Shown: positions 27,041 to 37,613, counted from the stretch's first letter. The stretch: 64,000 nt of DNA from Rhodocyclales bacterium (GCA_028292485.1 JAQGMG010000015.1:83359-147358); one strand, 5' to 3'. A program made the numbers and translations. The notes: generated by a model from the letters alone, not told the origin.

Positions 27041-27661
27041 TCAGAAGCTGAGGGCTACGCCAAGCGTTGCTACAGGGTACCGACGTTGGCCGCCGAGCGT
27101 GTCGGCCAGTCGTTCCTGTTCGACCTGCGATTCACTGATGAAGTTGTTGCAGGCAGTGTTGTAGATACCGCTCGGGCAGCGGCCGACAAAAATATCCTTC
27201 GGCGCGCCAATGCTCTTGAGTGCTATGTCGAAACGGAATGTGATGGGACTTGGCGCTTCGACAGGGCGGAAAAGTCCCAAGCAGGGTGTGACTTTGCCGG
27301 GCACGACCGAGTCTGGCGGCGCGGCTGCGGAGCAACGCGCTTCGGCGTTGTCTGCAGCGCTGATCGGAGATGAGACAACCGGAATCACGCCGCGTGCATG
27401 GCGCGGCAAACTCGACAGTCCGGTGTAGCTCACTACGGCGGGTTGAAAGCGCGTTGGCGGCATGGCGGCGCGCGGCGGAGCGACATGCTTGACGGAGTGA
27501 GGAAGTGAGCGCGAGTGTGCGGGCTTCGGGTGCTGCTTCGCTCTACTCGTGCTGGCCGCTGCTACGGAAGTCGGCAGCAATAGCAGTGCGGGAAGCATCG
27601 CACCGGCCAGCAAAGCAAGCCTGGGCATATGGACGGCGAACCTGGAAAGGGCTGGGCGCAT
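27041..27661 (-). CDS. Exported protein, possibly outer-membrane associated
   Basis: 206 residues. The signal peptide is LALLAGAMLPALLLLPTSVAA. A His/Pro/Arg-rich region (~35-70) and a domain with four Cys in two pairs (CSAAAP...CLG and CPSG...CNN) follow. The last residues VATLGVALSF end in Phe, as in outer-membrane beta-barrel proteins. No family recognised. It lies 9 nt downstream of the next exported protein gene, with which it forms a pair behind dnaE. An in-frame ATG at 27628 is an alternative start. Confidence 0.65.
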   Translation of the reverse strand: MRPALSRFAVHMPRLALLAGAMLPALLLLPTSVAAASTSRAKQHPKPAHSRSLPHSVKHVAPPRAAMPPTRFQPAVVSYTGLSSLPRHARGVIPVVSSPISAADNAEARCSAAAPPDSVVPGKVTPCLGLFRPVEAPSPITFRFDIALKSIGAPKDIFVGRCPSGIYNTACNNFISESQVEQERLADTLGGQRRYPVATLGVALSF

Positions 27662-27670
27662 CGCATTTGC

Positions 27671-28285
27671 TCAATACTGGAAGCTGGCGCCAATGCTGAT
27701 GAACGGATTCCAGCGAATGCCGTCACCGCCCGAATTCGGCTTGAGGCCGGCCGTGCCAAGCGTGCATTGGCCGCCCGGCATCAGGCAATCGCGCGTCGAG
27801 GACAGCGAGGCGCCGACGTCCGCATCCAGGCGCCAGCCCCAGCCGCTGCTCGAGCTGCTGGCCGCAGTTGTCCAGCCCAGACCGAGAAATGCGCGCGAAC
27901 GAACGGTGTTGTCACCGCCGGCATCGAAGACGTTGCCTGCGCGGCGCTTGTCGCCCCACACCAGGCCAGCCGAAGTGCGCAGACCGCTATCGAAGGGATA
28001 CCAGTCCGCCCAGACGGCGTTGCTGCGCATTGCCGCCGTGCCTTGCGGCAAGCTCAGCAACAGGGGCGAAGCGGGCGTTGCCGCGGTGCCGGGGAACGCG
28101 CCGCGGTAGGAAGCATCGGGGCGGGACAGCGTGAAACGCAGGCTTGCCGGCTCGTTACCGGAGACGACTACATCGCCGCGTGGCGATATGCGCAGGCCCA
28201 CGGTTTCTGCCAGCGCGGGGACGGCCATGCCTGAGAGCAGGGCTCCCAGAACAAGAAAACGTAGCGGATGAGATGAGCGCGACAT
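27671..28285 (-). CDS. Predicted small outer-membrane beta-barrel protein
   Basis: 204 residues. Signal peptide with cleavage after VPALA. The mature part has alternating strands with WADWYPFDSGLRTSAGLVW, a pattern seen in OmpW/YaiO-like small barrels, and ends in ISIGASFQY (terminal aromatic). The ATG at 28285 is preferred over an upstream in-frame start because the signal peptide follows at once. It begins 28 nt after the dnaE stop in the same direction. Function unknown. Confidence 0.7.
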   Translation of the reverse strand: MSRSSHPLRFLVLGALLSGMAVPALAETVGLRISPRGDVVVSGNEPASLRFTLSRPDASYRGAFPGTAATPASPLLLSLPQGTAAMRSNAVWADWYPFDSGLRTSAGLVWGDKRRAGNVFDAGGDNTVRSRAFLGLGWTTAASSSSSGWGWRLDADVGASLSSTRDCLMPGGQCTLGTAGLKPNSGGDGIRWNPFISIGASFQY

Positions 28286-28313
28286 GATTTCGTACCCCCA
28301 GCCAGACGTCCCG

Positions 28314-31300
28314 TTAGCTGTAGATGACTTCGACACTTTCGGGAGAGAGCCACTCGCGCAAGGATTCGATGAGTTTGTCATCTATCCGCACGCACCAGCC
28401 ATCGCCCAGCGGCAGGTCGGCTTCGGCCTGTCCGTTCCGGTATTTTAGTCGAACGGGTGAGGCTCCGTCTGTGGCACCTGCCCGATAGGCCGACAAAAGG
28501 TTTTGCAGACGGTCGGCCGCGGCACGCGCGCCCCCGCTGGCTGCCACTTCTCCGTTGATCCTGACCGCCAGTCCGCGTGCATACCGGCCGCGCGCCTCGG
28601 CCAGCGTCATGAGCTTGTCGCCGATGATGCGAAAACCGCCACTGAAATCGTCGTTGCTGACCTTGGCTTCGACGATGAGGATTTCGTCCTGCTGGATCTT
28701 GCCCTTGTTGGCGTCGAGCGTTTCGGAATAGACCGTCACATCGACCTGCGCGCTGCCGTCGTCGAGCGACACGAAGCACATCTTGCCGCGATTGCCGATC
28801 TTGGTGCGCACTGCCGAGACGATGCCGACCAGCATCTGCGGTTCGCGCTTCGGTTCGATACGCGCCAGTGGCGTACGCACGAAGCGGCGCACTTCGTCGC
28901 GAAAGCTGTTGAAAGGGTGGCCGGAAATGAAGAAGCCGATGGCGGTCTTTTCTTCGGTGAGCTGTTGGCGCTCGGCCCAGGGCCGCGCTTCGATGTACTC
29001 GGGTGCGATGGCGCTGACTTCGCCCGGGGCGTCGAACAGCCCCCCTTGACCGGCGCTGGCGGCGGCCTGTTCGGCAGCGTCCATGGCCACCGGCACCGTA
29101 GCCAGCAGCTTGGCGCGGTGCGGTTTGCCGTCAAGCGTTCGTGGCGCGATGGCATCCATACCGCCGGAGCGGATCAGGGCTTCCACCGCACGACGATTCA
29201 CCGCGCGGCGATCGACACGCAGGCAGAAATCGAAGATGTCCTTGAAGGGGCCGCCTCCGGTTTTGTCACCCTCGCGTGCTGCAACAATGGCTTTTACTGC
29301 GGGCTCACCAACGCCCTTCACGCCGCCGAGACCGTAGCGGATCGTTTTGGCATCCGTCGGTTCGAAGCGGTAGTTGGAGTGGTTCACATCCGGCGGCAGG
29401 ATTTCGACCTTGTTGAAGAGCGTGTCCTCAAAGAAGATCTTGACCGTGTCGGTGTTGTCCATGTCGGACGACAGGGTCGCGGCCATGAAGGCCGAGCAGT
29501 GATGCGACTTGAGCCAGGCCGTGTGGTACGTGACGACGGCATAAGCGGCGGTGTGCGACTTGTTGAAGCCGTACTCCGCGAACTTGGTCATCAGGTCGAA
29601 GAGCTGTTCGGCCAGCGCGGGATCGTAGCCCAGCTTTTTCGCGCCCTCGGCGATGGTCTCGCGGTGCAGCGCCATCTCCTCGGCTTTCTTCTTGCCCATC
29701 GCCCGGCGCAGCATGTCCGCGCCACCGAGCGTGTAGCCGCCGATGATCTGCGAGATCTGCATCACCTGTTCCTGATACACGATCACGCCATAGGTCGGCT
29801 CCAGGCAGGCCGTGAGATCCGGGTGGAAATAGTCAATGGCCTGCTTGCCCTGCTTGCGCAGGATGAAGTCGTCCACCATCCCTGAACCCAGCGGGCCGGG
29901 ACGATAGAGCGCCAGCACGGCGATGATGTCTTCGAAGCGATCCGGGCCGAGCTTCTTGAGAAGCTTCTTCATGCCGTCCGATTCAACCTGGAAGATGGCC
30001 GTAGTGTTGGCGTCTTTGAGAACCTGGTAGGCGGCGGGGTCTTTGAATCCCAATGACATGAGATCGGGTCGCTCGCCGGTGAGGCGTTTTACGTATTCGA
30101 GTGCCAGCTCGATAATCGTCAGATTGCGCAGGCCCAGGAAGTCGAATTTCACCAGGCCGATGGCTTCGACGTCGTCCTTGTCGAACTGCGAGATGGTCGA
30201 GGCTTCGGACCCGTCGGCAAGATACAGCGGGCAGAAATCGGTGATTTTCCCGGGGGCGATCAATACGCCGCCGGCATGCATGCCGACGCCGCGCGTCATG
30301 CCTTCCAGCGGCAGCGCCAACTCCCACAACTCGGTGACGGATTCGCCGTCGCCCTCGTCGTTCATCATCTCGTTGATGCCCGGCTCCTGCTGACGCGCGT
30401 CCTCCAGCCCGAGCGGTTTGTTCTGTACGACCGGTATCAGCTTGGACAGGCGATCGCACATGCCATATGGCAGGTCCAGCACGCGGCCGACGTCGCGCAC
30501 CACGGCTTTCGACGCCATCGTGCCGAACGTGGCGATCTGGCTCACCGCGTCTGCACCGTAGCGCTGGCGCACATAGTCGATGACCATGTAACGCTTTTCC
30601 TGGCAGAAATCGATATCGAAGTCGGGCATCGATACACGTTCAGGATTCAGGAAGCGCTCGAAGAGCAGGGCGTAAGCGGTCGGGTCGAGATCGGTAATGT
30701 CAAGTGAATACGCGACCAGTGAGCCCGCGCCTGAGCCGCGCCCCGGACCGATGGGGACACCATTGTTCTTGCCCCACTTGATGAAGTCCGCCACGATCAG
30801 GAAGTAGCCCGGGAAACCCATCTGGATGATGGTATCGGTCTCGAACTTCAGGCGTTCTTCGTAGCGCGGTCGTTCACGCTCGCGATCGACGGGATTCGGG
30901 TAGAGCTGCTGCAGGCGCACGTCCAGCCCACGCTTGGCTTCGAAGACAAGGAAGTCGTCGAGCGTCATGCCGTCGGGGGTAGGGAACTGCGGCAGGTAGT
31001 TCTTGCCGAGCGTCACGGTCAGCGAGCAGCGACGTGCGATCTCGACGGCATTTTCAAGCGCTTCGGGGATGTCGGAGAAGAGCTCGACCATCTCGGCCTG
31101 TGTCTTGAAATACTGCTCTTCGGTGAACAGTTTTGGGCGGCGTGTATCGGCCAGCACATGTCCTTGCGCGATACAGACGCGTGCTTCGTGTGCCTTGAAG
31201 TCTTCGCGTTTGATGAACTGGATCGGGTGCGTTGCCACGACCGGCAAATCAAGCTGCGCGGCGAGCGCCAGGGCATCATGGATGTAGCGCTCATTGCCGT

Positions 31301-31889
31301 TGTGGCCTGCCCGCTGCAGTTCGATGTAGAAGCGGTTGGGAAAACGTGCTGCCCACTCGCGCGCCGATGCTTCGGCCGCTTTGATATTGCCGGCGGAAAA
31401 TGCCATCGCAATATCGCCATACATGGCGCCGGACAGACAGATCAGGCCCGAACAAGATGCTTCGGTCAGCCATTCCTTGCGCAGTTCGGCGCGGCCGCGG
31501 TGCTTGTTCTCAAGGAAGCCGCGTGTAAGCAATTCGCATAGCTGGCGATAACCTTCGCGATGTTGCACCAGCAGTAGCACGCGGGTCGGCTTGTCGCGAT
31601 CGGTCTCGTTGCTGAGCCAGGCATCCACGCCGACGATGGGTTTGACGCCTGCACTACGGCAGCCCTTGTAGTGCTTGACCATGCCGAAGAGATTGGCGAG
31701 GTCCGAGATGCCGAGTGCGGGCATTCCGTCCGCGACAGCCGCAGCAATCGCATCGTCAACGCGTGCGATGCCGTCTTCAATGGAGAATTCGGTGTGCAGG
31801 CGCAGATGGATGAAAGCGGGTCGCGAGGCGGGTCGCGGCAGGTCGGACAGGGAGGAGGGCGGGGAGGTGTGCGGCGCAGCGGAATTCAT
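28314..31889 (-). CDS. dnaE: DNA polymerase III alpha subunit
   Basis: Replicative polymerase, 1191 residues (normal for DnaE1). An N-terminal PHP domain (HLRLHTEFSIEDG) is followed by the C-family polymerase core, whose catalytic Asp pair is MPDFDIDFC and whose third Asp is in FDFLGLRNLT. A helix-hairpin-helix region and OB fold (VSAVRTKIGNRGKM, VDVTVYSE) follow. The 20-residue N-terminal extension before PAFIHLRLH is Pro/Ser-rich. The PHP motif is partly degenerate, as in E. coli, so proofreading is presumably by an unlinked DnaQ. Confidence 0.98.
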   Translation of the reverse strand: MNSAAPHTSPPSSLSDLPRPASRPAFIHLRLHTEFSIEDGIARVDDAIAAAVADGMPALGISDLANLFGMVKHYKGCRSAGVKPIVGVDAWLSNETDRDKPTRVLLLVQHREGYRQLCELLTRGFLENKHRGRAELRKEWLTEASCSGLICLSGAMYGDIAMAFSAGNIKAAEASAREWAARFPNRFYIELQRAGHNGNERYIHDALALAAQLDLPVVATHPIQFIKREDFKAHEARVCIAQGHVLADTRRPKLFTEEQYFKTQAEMVELFSDIPEALENAVEIARRCSLTVTLGKNYLPQFPTPDGMTLDDFLVFEAKRGLDVRLQQLYPNPVDRERERPRYEERLKFETDTIIQMGFPGYFLIVADFIKWGKNNGVPIGPGRGSGAGSLVAYSLDITDLDPTAYALLFERFLNPERVSMPDFDIDFCQEKRYMVIDYVRQRYGADAVSQIATFGTMASKAVVRDVGRVLDLPYGMCDRLSKLIPVVQNKPLGLEDARQQEPGINEMMNDEGDGESVTELWELALPLEGMTRGVGMHAGGVLIAPGKITDFCPLYLADGSEASTISQFDKDDVEAIGLVKFDFLGLRNLTIIELALEYVKRLTGERPDLMSLGFKDPAAYQVLKDANTTAIFQVESDGMKKLLKKLGPDRFEDIIAVLALYRPGPLGSGMVDDFILRKQGKQAIDYFHPDLTACLEPTYGVIVYQEQVMQISQIIGGYTLGGADMLRRAMGKKKAEEMALHRETIAEGAKKLGYDPALAEQLFDLMTKFAEYGFNKSHTAAYAVVTYHTAWLKSHHCSAFMAATLSSDMDNTDTVKIFFEDTLFNKVEILPPDVNHSNYRFEPTDAKTIRYGLGGVKGVGEPAVKAIVAAREGDKTGGGPFKDIFDFCLRVDRRAVNRRAVEALIRSGGMDAIAPRTLDGKPHRAKLLATVPVAMDAAEQAAASAGQGGLFDAPGEVSAIAPEYIEARPWAERQQLTEEKTAIGFFISGHPFNSFRDEVRRFVRTPLARIEPKREPQMLVGIVSAVRTKIGNRGKMCFVSLDDGSAQVDVTVYSETLDANKGKIQQDEILIVEAKVSNDDFSGGFRIIGDKLMTLAEARGRYARGLAVRINGEVAASGGARAAADRLQNLLSAYRAGATDGASPVRLKYRNGQAEADLPLGDGWCVRIDDKLIESLREWLSPESVEVIYS

Positions 31890-31960
31890 GCCCCGATTCT
31901 ACCCGTCGCGGACCACGGGTTCCATGGACTCCGCAGAGTCAGGAGGCCGTTTGGCGCGTT

Positions 31961-32506
31961 TTATCTGTTCGTGCGCTTGTGCACGGCCTTGATGAGCACT
32001 GCGCCAGGCGCAATCGGCGGTATGTTGCTGAGTTCATCCTTGAACTCTTTGCCGCTGTCGATGTTTTGCAGCACGGCACGGCGCCAGTCGCCGCGTTTTG
32101 TGACGATGAAAATGCAGGGCTGGGTGACGACTTCTTCCCGTATTTCACCCGCCGCGGGCGCCCGCTCGTGGAAGCCCAGCCATAGCGTGTCGCCGCGCAG
32201 CTCGAATTGCTTGTCGTTCAATTCGATGGCGTAGCCTGCGGTCGGGCGTGCGCCCAGGGTCAGTCCCACGACCACATGCTGGCTCCAGTTCATGGAACGG
32301 CCAAATCGCGATGGCTCGGTGGTGGGGTAGATGCGCGCCCACTGCGCTTCGTTTTCAAAAATATGAGCCGTGGCATTGCGCGCCAGCCATGGGCACTGCG
32401 ACTGGGTCGCAATTTCCACAATGGGCCAGTTGGGAGCGGCGGCACTGGCGGCAGCAGATGAGGCGAGCATGGTCACGAGAAGGGAGGATTTCAGTGTTTT
32501 TTTCAT
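31961..32506 (-). CDS. PrcB-like exported protein
   Basis: 181 residues. Signal peptide ending near AAASAAA. The central part, VVVGLTLGARPTAGYAIEL, then PCIFIVTKR, matches the PrcB C-terminal domain pattern (G-x-x-P-T-x-G-Y). In Treponema the lipoprotein PrcB forms the dentilisin complex with the subtilase PrtP. Here the gene overlaps the end of a subtilase gene by 4 nt (ATGA), supporting a shared role, perhaps as chaperone, inhibitor or subunit. Lies 71 nt upstream of dnaE. Confidence 0.75.
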   Translation of the reverse strand: MKKTLKSSLLVTMLASSAAASAAAPNWPIVEIATQSQCPWLARNATAHIFENEAQWARIYPTTEPSRFGRSMNWSQHVVVGLTLGARPTAGYAIELNDKQFELRGDTLWLGFHERAPAAGEIREEVVTQPCIFIVTKRGDWRRAVLQNIDSGKEFKDELSNIPPIAPGAVLIKAVHKRTNR

Positions 32507-35196
32507 GGCGCGTTCCCGGCTATAACCCTGATTTTCGGCTGCTGCTTAGGTGGCTGCTTATTCACCTCTGACATTGCCAGATCAGAAGCGGTAGTGCCAG
32601 TCGGTGCCACAGCAAAGTTCAGGCCATTCATGCTACCGGTCACGGCAATGCTGTCTGCCGTGTCAGGGTACACGCCGCATACTTCACCGAAGTCGCAGAA
32701 GAAAAAGTCGTGATTGAGGTCAGTCCCCGCAATCAGGCGGACCTGGCCGGCCGGGATGCCGGCAATGCTCCAGATGTACTTGCCATTGGTCACGCTGACA
32801 ATGACCTGGCCCAGTGCCGCACCCGTCGTGGCGTTACTGACTTGCACCACCATGCGGCCATAACTGGCTGTCGAACTGCCAGCTGTTGCTGCCTTGATGA
32901 CGGTGAGTTGCACGTTGAAGCCACGCGTGCTGGTCGTGATGGTGAGCGTCGGGAAGCTGGTGCCGAGGGGCAGGAGGCTGCGATCGACGGAAATCGTGTA
33001 CATCCCCAGCCTGGTGATGGCGTCGATGCTGGCGGGCGTAACCGTCACGGCTGCCGAATTGCTCACGACGCTGCTGACGGTCTCGGTGCCAGGCGCCGTC
33101 AGCTTCAGCTCCATGGTTGCGCTGCTGCTCAGACTGCCAAGACTGATGGAAGCGGGCGAGGCGACAACAATCCCCAGCGGCGGAACGCCACTGCTGGCCA
33201 GTGCAATGGCCTCGTCCACTGCTTTGCGCGCATCGATGAGGCCATAGCCGGTGGTGTCATCCCGACCAAGTGCGCCCAGGTCGTCGGTAATCTGGCCGTT
33301 GGCAATCAGCGTGTCGATGTCGGTCGGAGAAATAGCGGGATTTACATAACGCATCAGGGCGATGACGCCTGCCACATGTGGCGATGCCATCGATGTGCCC
33401 ATCAGGGGACCGAAGCTGGGCGTGCGACCACTCACGTCAAAGCTGCCGAGCGTGCTGTAGATAGCGTCGCTATAGCCAGTGCCGGTGGTCGATTGATAGG
33501 CGTCTCCACCCGGCGCCATCAGGCGGAGCGTGGGCCCGGAATTGGAATAAAAGGTCTGTTGCTGGCGAGCGTCCAGCGCGCCGACGGCAATGACGCCGGG
33601 GCAATTGGCCGGGCTGCTTACGGCAGCCGCCGTGCCAAGGTCGTTGTGCGCGCCGTTGCCGGCAGCGGCAACCACCACGACGTTCTGGGCGCGGGCGTTG
33701 GCGATCTCGGTGGAGAATTGTGCAGGGCATGCTCCAGAACTGCCAATGCTCATGTTGATGACATCTGCGGCACGCGCCGGTAGCGTGCCAGAGCGATTCG
33801 ACAAGCGCGCGGCATAGCGAATCGCCTGGACGATGTCAAAGGACGAGGCGCTCTTGCCCGGTGCAAATACGCGCAGTGGCATCAGTAGTGCCTGCGGTGC
33901 GACCCCTGCGCCGAACTTGCCGTTGTTGTCGATGGCGGCAACGGTGCCGGCGACATGTGTGCCATGCCAATTAGGCGCGTCCGCGCCCGTGCTCGGGTCG
34001 TTCGGGTCTGGTGTGTCGCCGTCGCCCAGCGCACCTGAACTCGAGCTGACGAAGGTGTATCCGCCCGAAATCTGCGCCTGCAGATCGGGGTGATCATTGA
34101 CGATGCCCGAATCGATGACTGCGACAATGGGGCGTTGTGTCGACGGCGGTAGTGCCAGGCCAAGAATGCGGTCCATGGCGGAAGGCTGATTGATCTGCTG
34201 GTAGCTCCAGCGCTGCGCTACATAGAGCGGCTCGGTTGGCGCGTAGGTCGCCAGCATCTCGACCCGGAAGTTCGGTTCGACGTATTCGTAGAGCCCGGTG
34301 GCCATCAGGCGTTTGGCATACTCCAGGGTTTCCATGGCACGCCGGGCGCGGCGGAAACGCCCGGGGAAGTCGCCTGATGTGTTGCGCGCCCGGGGGGCGG
34401 CGCCAGCCCTGTGCCAGTGCTCGAGTCGAGCCAGCCCCGTGGCGCGCTGATCCTCGTCTTGCGGCAAGCGCAGCAGATGCGGGCGCCCGCGTGTCTCGCC
34501 ATCGACCGACTGCAAACCGGCAGCCTGCAAGGCTGCGGCCCGTGAGGTCGAGGTTGCGCGCGCCGACGCTTTGACCACCAACTCGTCGGCAATGATCGGA
34601 TCAGTGCTGGTCGAAGTGATGCTGCAACTGGCGTCACCGGGCGCACTGATACGCAGGTTGTAAAGGGCTGCGCCCTGCGTGGCCTGCAAGCGGATGTAAT
34701 AGACACTGGTCCGGCCGATCTGGATGCATTTGCTCGCTGACGCCGAGGTGGCGCTGCCGACAAGCAACCCTGTGCCGTCCTCGACCAGGTACACGTCGAC
34801 GTCATCGGCGCCGGTGCCGCCGACAAAGGACATTTCAATCACCTGTCCCTGTGTGAGTGGCGTCTTGAAATAATCATCAGCGTCGCCCGCGGCAAAGTTG
34901 ACGCCAACCGGCCCGGCGCCCGGAACATTGACGGTGCCCACCAGCTGTATCGGCGTCGTGATGGCCTGTGCCGATGCAAAGTTGTTGTTGCGGACGCGTC
35001 CGCTTTGCAAGCCGTCATTGGTGTCGCTGTCGACGGCGGCAGTTTCCGGCAAGGCAATCGTGCCGCTCAGCGTATAAGTCGGGGCTGGTCCGCTGGGCGC
35101 CGGGTTTCCACCACCGCCCCCTCCGCCTCCACCACCACATGCGCCAAGCATCAGTACCAGACTGGCTACAAGACCGGATTTACAGACACTGAGCAT
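32503..35196 (-). CDS. Lipoprotein subtilisin-like serine protease (S8)
   Basis: 897 residues. Lipobox LMLGAC (Cys20) followed by a run of nine Gly. A pre-peptidase/PPC-like beta domain (~80-190), a prodomain region (~200-320) and a complete S8 catalytic domain follow: Asp361 (VIDSGIVNDHPDL), His410 (NWHGTHVAGT), oxyanion Asn513 and Ser601 (GTSMASPHVAG). The C-terminal ~220 residues form two beta-rich domains. It is probably anchored at the outer membrane and acts extracellularly or in the periplasm. It is followed in an overlapping frame by the PrcB-like gene. Confidence 0.92.
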   Translation of the reverse strand: MLSVCKSGLVASLVLMLGACGGGGGGGGGGNPAPSGPAPTYTLSGTIALPETAAVDSDTNDGLQSGRVRNNNFASAQAITTPIQLVGTVNVPGAGPVGVNFAAGDADDYFKTPLTQGQVIEMSFVGGTGADDVDVYLVEDGTGLLVGSATSASASKCIQIGRTSVYYIRLQATQGAALYNLRISAPGDASCSITSTSTDPIIADELVVKASARATSTSRAAALQAAGLQSVDGETRGRPHLLRLPQDEDQRATGLARLEHWHRAGAAPRARNTSGDFPGRFRRARRAMETLEYAKRLMATGLYEYVEPNFRVEMLATYAPTEPLYVAQRWSYQQINQPSAMDRILGLALPPSTQRPIVAVIDSGIVNDHPDLQAQISGGYTFVSSSSGALGDGDTPDPNDPSTGADAPNWHGTHVAGTVAAIDNNGKFGAGVAPQALLMPLRVFAPGKSASSFDIVQAIRYAARLSNRSGTLPARAADVINMSIGSSGACPAQFSTEIANARAQNVVVVAAAGNGAHNDLGTAAAVSSPANCPGVIAVGALDARQQQTFYSNSGPTLRLMAPGGDAYQSTTGTGYSDAIYSTLGSFDVSGRTPSFGPLMGTSMASPHVAGVIALMRYVNPAISPTDIDTLIANGQITDDLGALGRDDTTGYGLIDARKAVDEAIALASSGVPPLGIVVASPASISLGSLSSSATMELKLTAPGTETVSSVVSNSAAVTVTPASIDAITRLGMYTISVDRSLLPLGTSFPTLTITTSTRGFNVQLTVIKAATAGSSTASYGRMVVQVSNATTGAALGQVIVSVTNGKYIWSIAGIPAGQVRLIAGTDLNHDFFFCDFGEVCGVYPDTADSIAVTGSMNGLNFAVAPTGTTASDLAMSEVNKQPPKQQPKIRVIAGNAP

Positions 35197-35457
35197 TTAA
35201 GAGAGTCCCTGCCGCGGCGACCAGAGCGCCGAACGATTTGTGCCAAGAGTGTGCCAAACGAGTATTTGCAAGCCTGCTGGTTTCAGCTTACTGCTTTCAG
35301 ATCGGGCAGCCTGTTCGTTCTTTACCCAGCGTGCTTGCCCGGAATGCTGACAGGATGGCTTGCTCAAGGCAACCCGAGCTATCCAGTAAGTACCTTGGCG
35401 ACGCCATTGCCGCCACCCGTCTTGTCGACGAGGGGCGGCCTGGCAGCATGGAGCAGA

Positions 35458-36963
35458 TCATGCTTGTTGCGGGCGTCGCATCTTGCGCCAGCTGCGCAAC
35501 AGCGGCGGGCCTACCAGCAGCAAGGCTGCCAGCGACAGGATGGACAGCGACAGTGGTCGTGTCAGGAACACCGTCGCATCGCCCTGGCTGATGGTCATGG
35601 CGCGGCGGAAATGTTTTTCCGCCATCGGCCCGAGGATCAGCCCGACGATCAGTGGAACGATGGGTATGTCGAAGCGCTTCATGGCGAAGCCCATCAGGCC
35701 GACGATGTAGAGCAGCAGCAGGTCGAACCACGATTGGCGTAGCGAATAGGCGCCCATGGTCGCAAGGACGACAATGCCGCCATACAGCAGCGGGCGCGGG
35801 ATGCGCAGCAGCTGTATCCAGATGCCCACCAGTGGCAGATTCAGGATCAGCAGCATGACGTTGCCGATGTAGAGACTGGCGATCAGACCCCACACCAGTT
35901 CCGGGTTGGTATCGAACAGCAGCGGCCCCGGCGTGATGTTGTACTGCTGGAATGCAGACAGCATGATCGCCGCAGTCGCCGAAGTCGGTATGCCGAGCGT
36001 GAGCAGCGGCACCAGCGTGCCGGTCACGGCCGCGTTGTTGGCAGCTTCCGGCCCGGCGACGCCTTCGATGGCGCCCTTGCCGAATTCTTCCGGGTATTCG
36101 GCAAGTTTTTTCTCTGCGGAGTAGGAAAGGAAGGTCGGCATTTCCGTGCCGCCAGCCGGGATGGTGCCGAAAGGGAAGCCGATCAGCGTGCCGCGCAACC
36201 AGGGCTTCCACGATCGACGCCAGTCCTCCTTCGTCATCCAGATGGATTTGCCGATGCCCTCGATGCGGCTGACGATCCTGTTCTCATAGGTTGCGGTGTA
36301 AAGCGTCTCGCCGACAGCGAACAGGCCCATGGCAATCACGACGATGTCGATGCCATCGGTGAGCTCCAGCACGCCCATTGTGAAGCGTGCCTGACCCGAT
36401 TGCTCTTCGATACCGATCATGCCAATGGCAAGTCCGATGAACAGGCTGACGAAGCCTTTCTGCGGTACGTCGCCGACGACGGCAGACACTGCCACAAAGG
36501 CCAGCACCATGATGGCGAAGTTTTCGGCAGGGCCGAGTTTGAGCGCCAGATCGGCCACGATCGGGGCCAGCAGCGTGAGCAGCACGGTTGCTACTGTGCC
36601 TGCCAGGAAGGAGCCGATTGCCGCCGTCGACAATGCAGGACCGCCACGGCCGGCGCGTGCCATCTTGTTGCCCTCGAGCGCACTGACGATGCTGCCCGCT
36701 TCGCCGGGTGTGTTGAGCAGGATGGAGGTCGTCGAGCCGCCGAACATGGCGCCGTAATAAACCCCCGCAAGCATGATCAATGCGCCGGTTGGATCGATAC
36801 GTGAAGTGATGGGTAGCAGCAGCGCAACGGTGGCTGCGGGCCCGATGCCAGGTAGTACGCCGATGGCCGTACCAAGGGTGCAGCCGATGAGTGCCCACAA
36901 CAGATTGCTGAACGTCAGCGCAGTAGCGAAGCCGACCGTGAAAAGCGAATGCAAGGCATCCAT
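35458..36963 (-). CDS. tctA: Tripartite tricarboxylate transporter permease TctA
   Basis: Large membrane subunit of the TTT transporter, 501 residues with about 11-12 hydrophobic segments. Family signatures are [19 protein letters not shown] near residue 40 and [14 protein letters not shown] near residue 85, plus a second repeat with [20 protein letters not shown] at 36963 is chosen: it sits 1 nt past the tctB stop and starts the first span. An upstream extension would overlap tctB. Confidence 0.95.
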   Translation of the reverse strand: MDALHSLFTVGFATALTFSNLLWALIGCTLGTAIGVLPGIGPAATVALLLPITSRIDPTGALIMLAGVYYGAMFGGSTTSILLNTPGEAGSIVSALEGNKMARAGRGGPALSTAAIGSFLAGTVATVLLTLLAPIVADLALKLGPAENFAIMVLAFVAVSAVVGDVPQKGFVSLFIGLAIGMIGIEEQSGQARFTMGVLELTDGIDIVVIAMGLFAVGETLYTATYENRIVSRIEGIGKSIWMTKEDWRRSWKPWLRGTLIGFPFGTIPAGGTEMPTFLSYSAEKKLAEYPEEFGKGAIEGVAGPEAANNAAVTGTLVPLLTLGIPTSATAAIMLSAFQQYNITPGPLLFDTNPELVWGLIASLYIGNVMLLILNLPLVGIWIQLLRIPRPLLYGGIVVLATMGAYSLRQSWFDLLLLYIVGLMGFAMKRFDIPIVPLIVGLILGPMAEKHFRRAMTISQGDATVFLTRPLSLSILSLAALLLVGPPLLRSWRKMRRPQQA

Positions 36964-36964
36964 G

Positions 36965-37459
36965 TCAGAGCACCCCCGGAATGATGGAGGGCAGCGCGAC
37001 ACCCAATAGGCGGAATAGATGGAACAGCGCCAGTGCCAGGCCCAGCGACAGGAACAGGTCGCGGACGCGATGCTGCGTGTCGAGTGCGCGGCATACGCCG
37101 TAACACAGCAGCCAGGCGGCAAGGGTAAAACCGATCAGGCCGATCAGGGCCATGTGCGCGATGAGCGTGCCCGACACCAGGATGAAGCCGCGCCACTCCG
37201 CGTCCGGCACGGCGGGGACATCTTCATCGCCCTGCAGATCGGCCGGGTCGGCATGGCCGAGCGAGCGTGTGGACTTGAGCAGCAGGGCGCCACCGGAAAT
37301 GACCAGCCCTGCCGCAATCAATGAAGGAAAAAACTGCGGCCCGACACGTGCATAACCTGCGCCAGCAGACATGTGGGTAATCTGGAACGCCATGATGAGA
37401 CCGAGAATGATCACGCCAATGGCGAGATAGGCTTGATGGCGGCCGGGCCATTGGGTCAT
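36965..37459 (-). CDS. tctB: Tripartite tricarboxylate transporter small subunit TctB
   Basis: 164 residues with four hydrophobic segments ([34 protein letters not shown] and two in the C-terminal half), the TctB pattern. The start at 37459 has GGGGAG 8 nt upstream; the frame is open further but without a ribosome site. Directly coupled to tctA. Confidence 0.9.
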   Translation of the reverse strand: MTQWPGRHQAYLAIGVIILGLIMAFQITHMSAGAGYARVGPQFFPSLIAAGLVISGGALLLKSTRSLGHADPADLQGDEDVPAVPDAEWRGFILVSGTLIAHMALIGLIGFTLAAWLLCYGVCRALDTQHRVRDLFLSLGLALALFHLFRLLGVALPSIIPGVL

Positions 37460-37613
37460 GGTGAGACTCCCCGTGAATGTCGTTGTCATGTCTTTCGCAT
37501 TTACAGCAAATCCCAGCTGCCGCATAGGGTAGGGATATGGCAACGGGATGCTGTCCGGATCGCCAGAGATGCCGCGCGATCATGCGCGGCAATCCGGCAA
37601 TTTCACCGCACGA

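Noticed and set aside
32503..35196. Poly-Gly run after the lipobox as a frameshift or phase-variation tract
   Set aside because: The codons are mixed GGC/GGA/GGG triplets, not a homopolymer, so slippage would keep frame; treated as a flexible linker.
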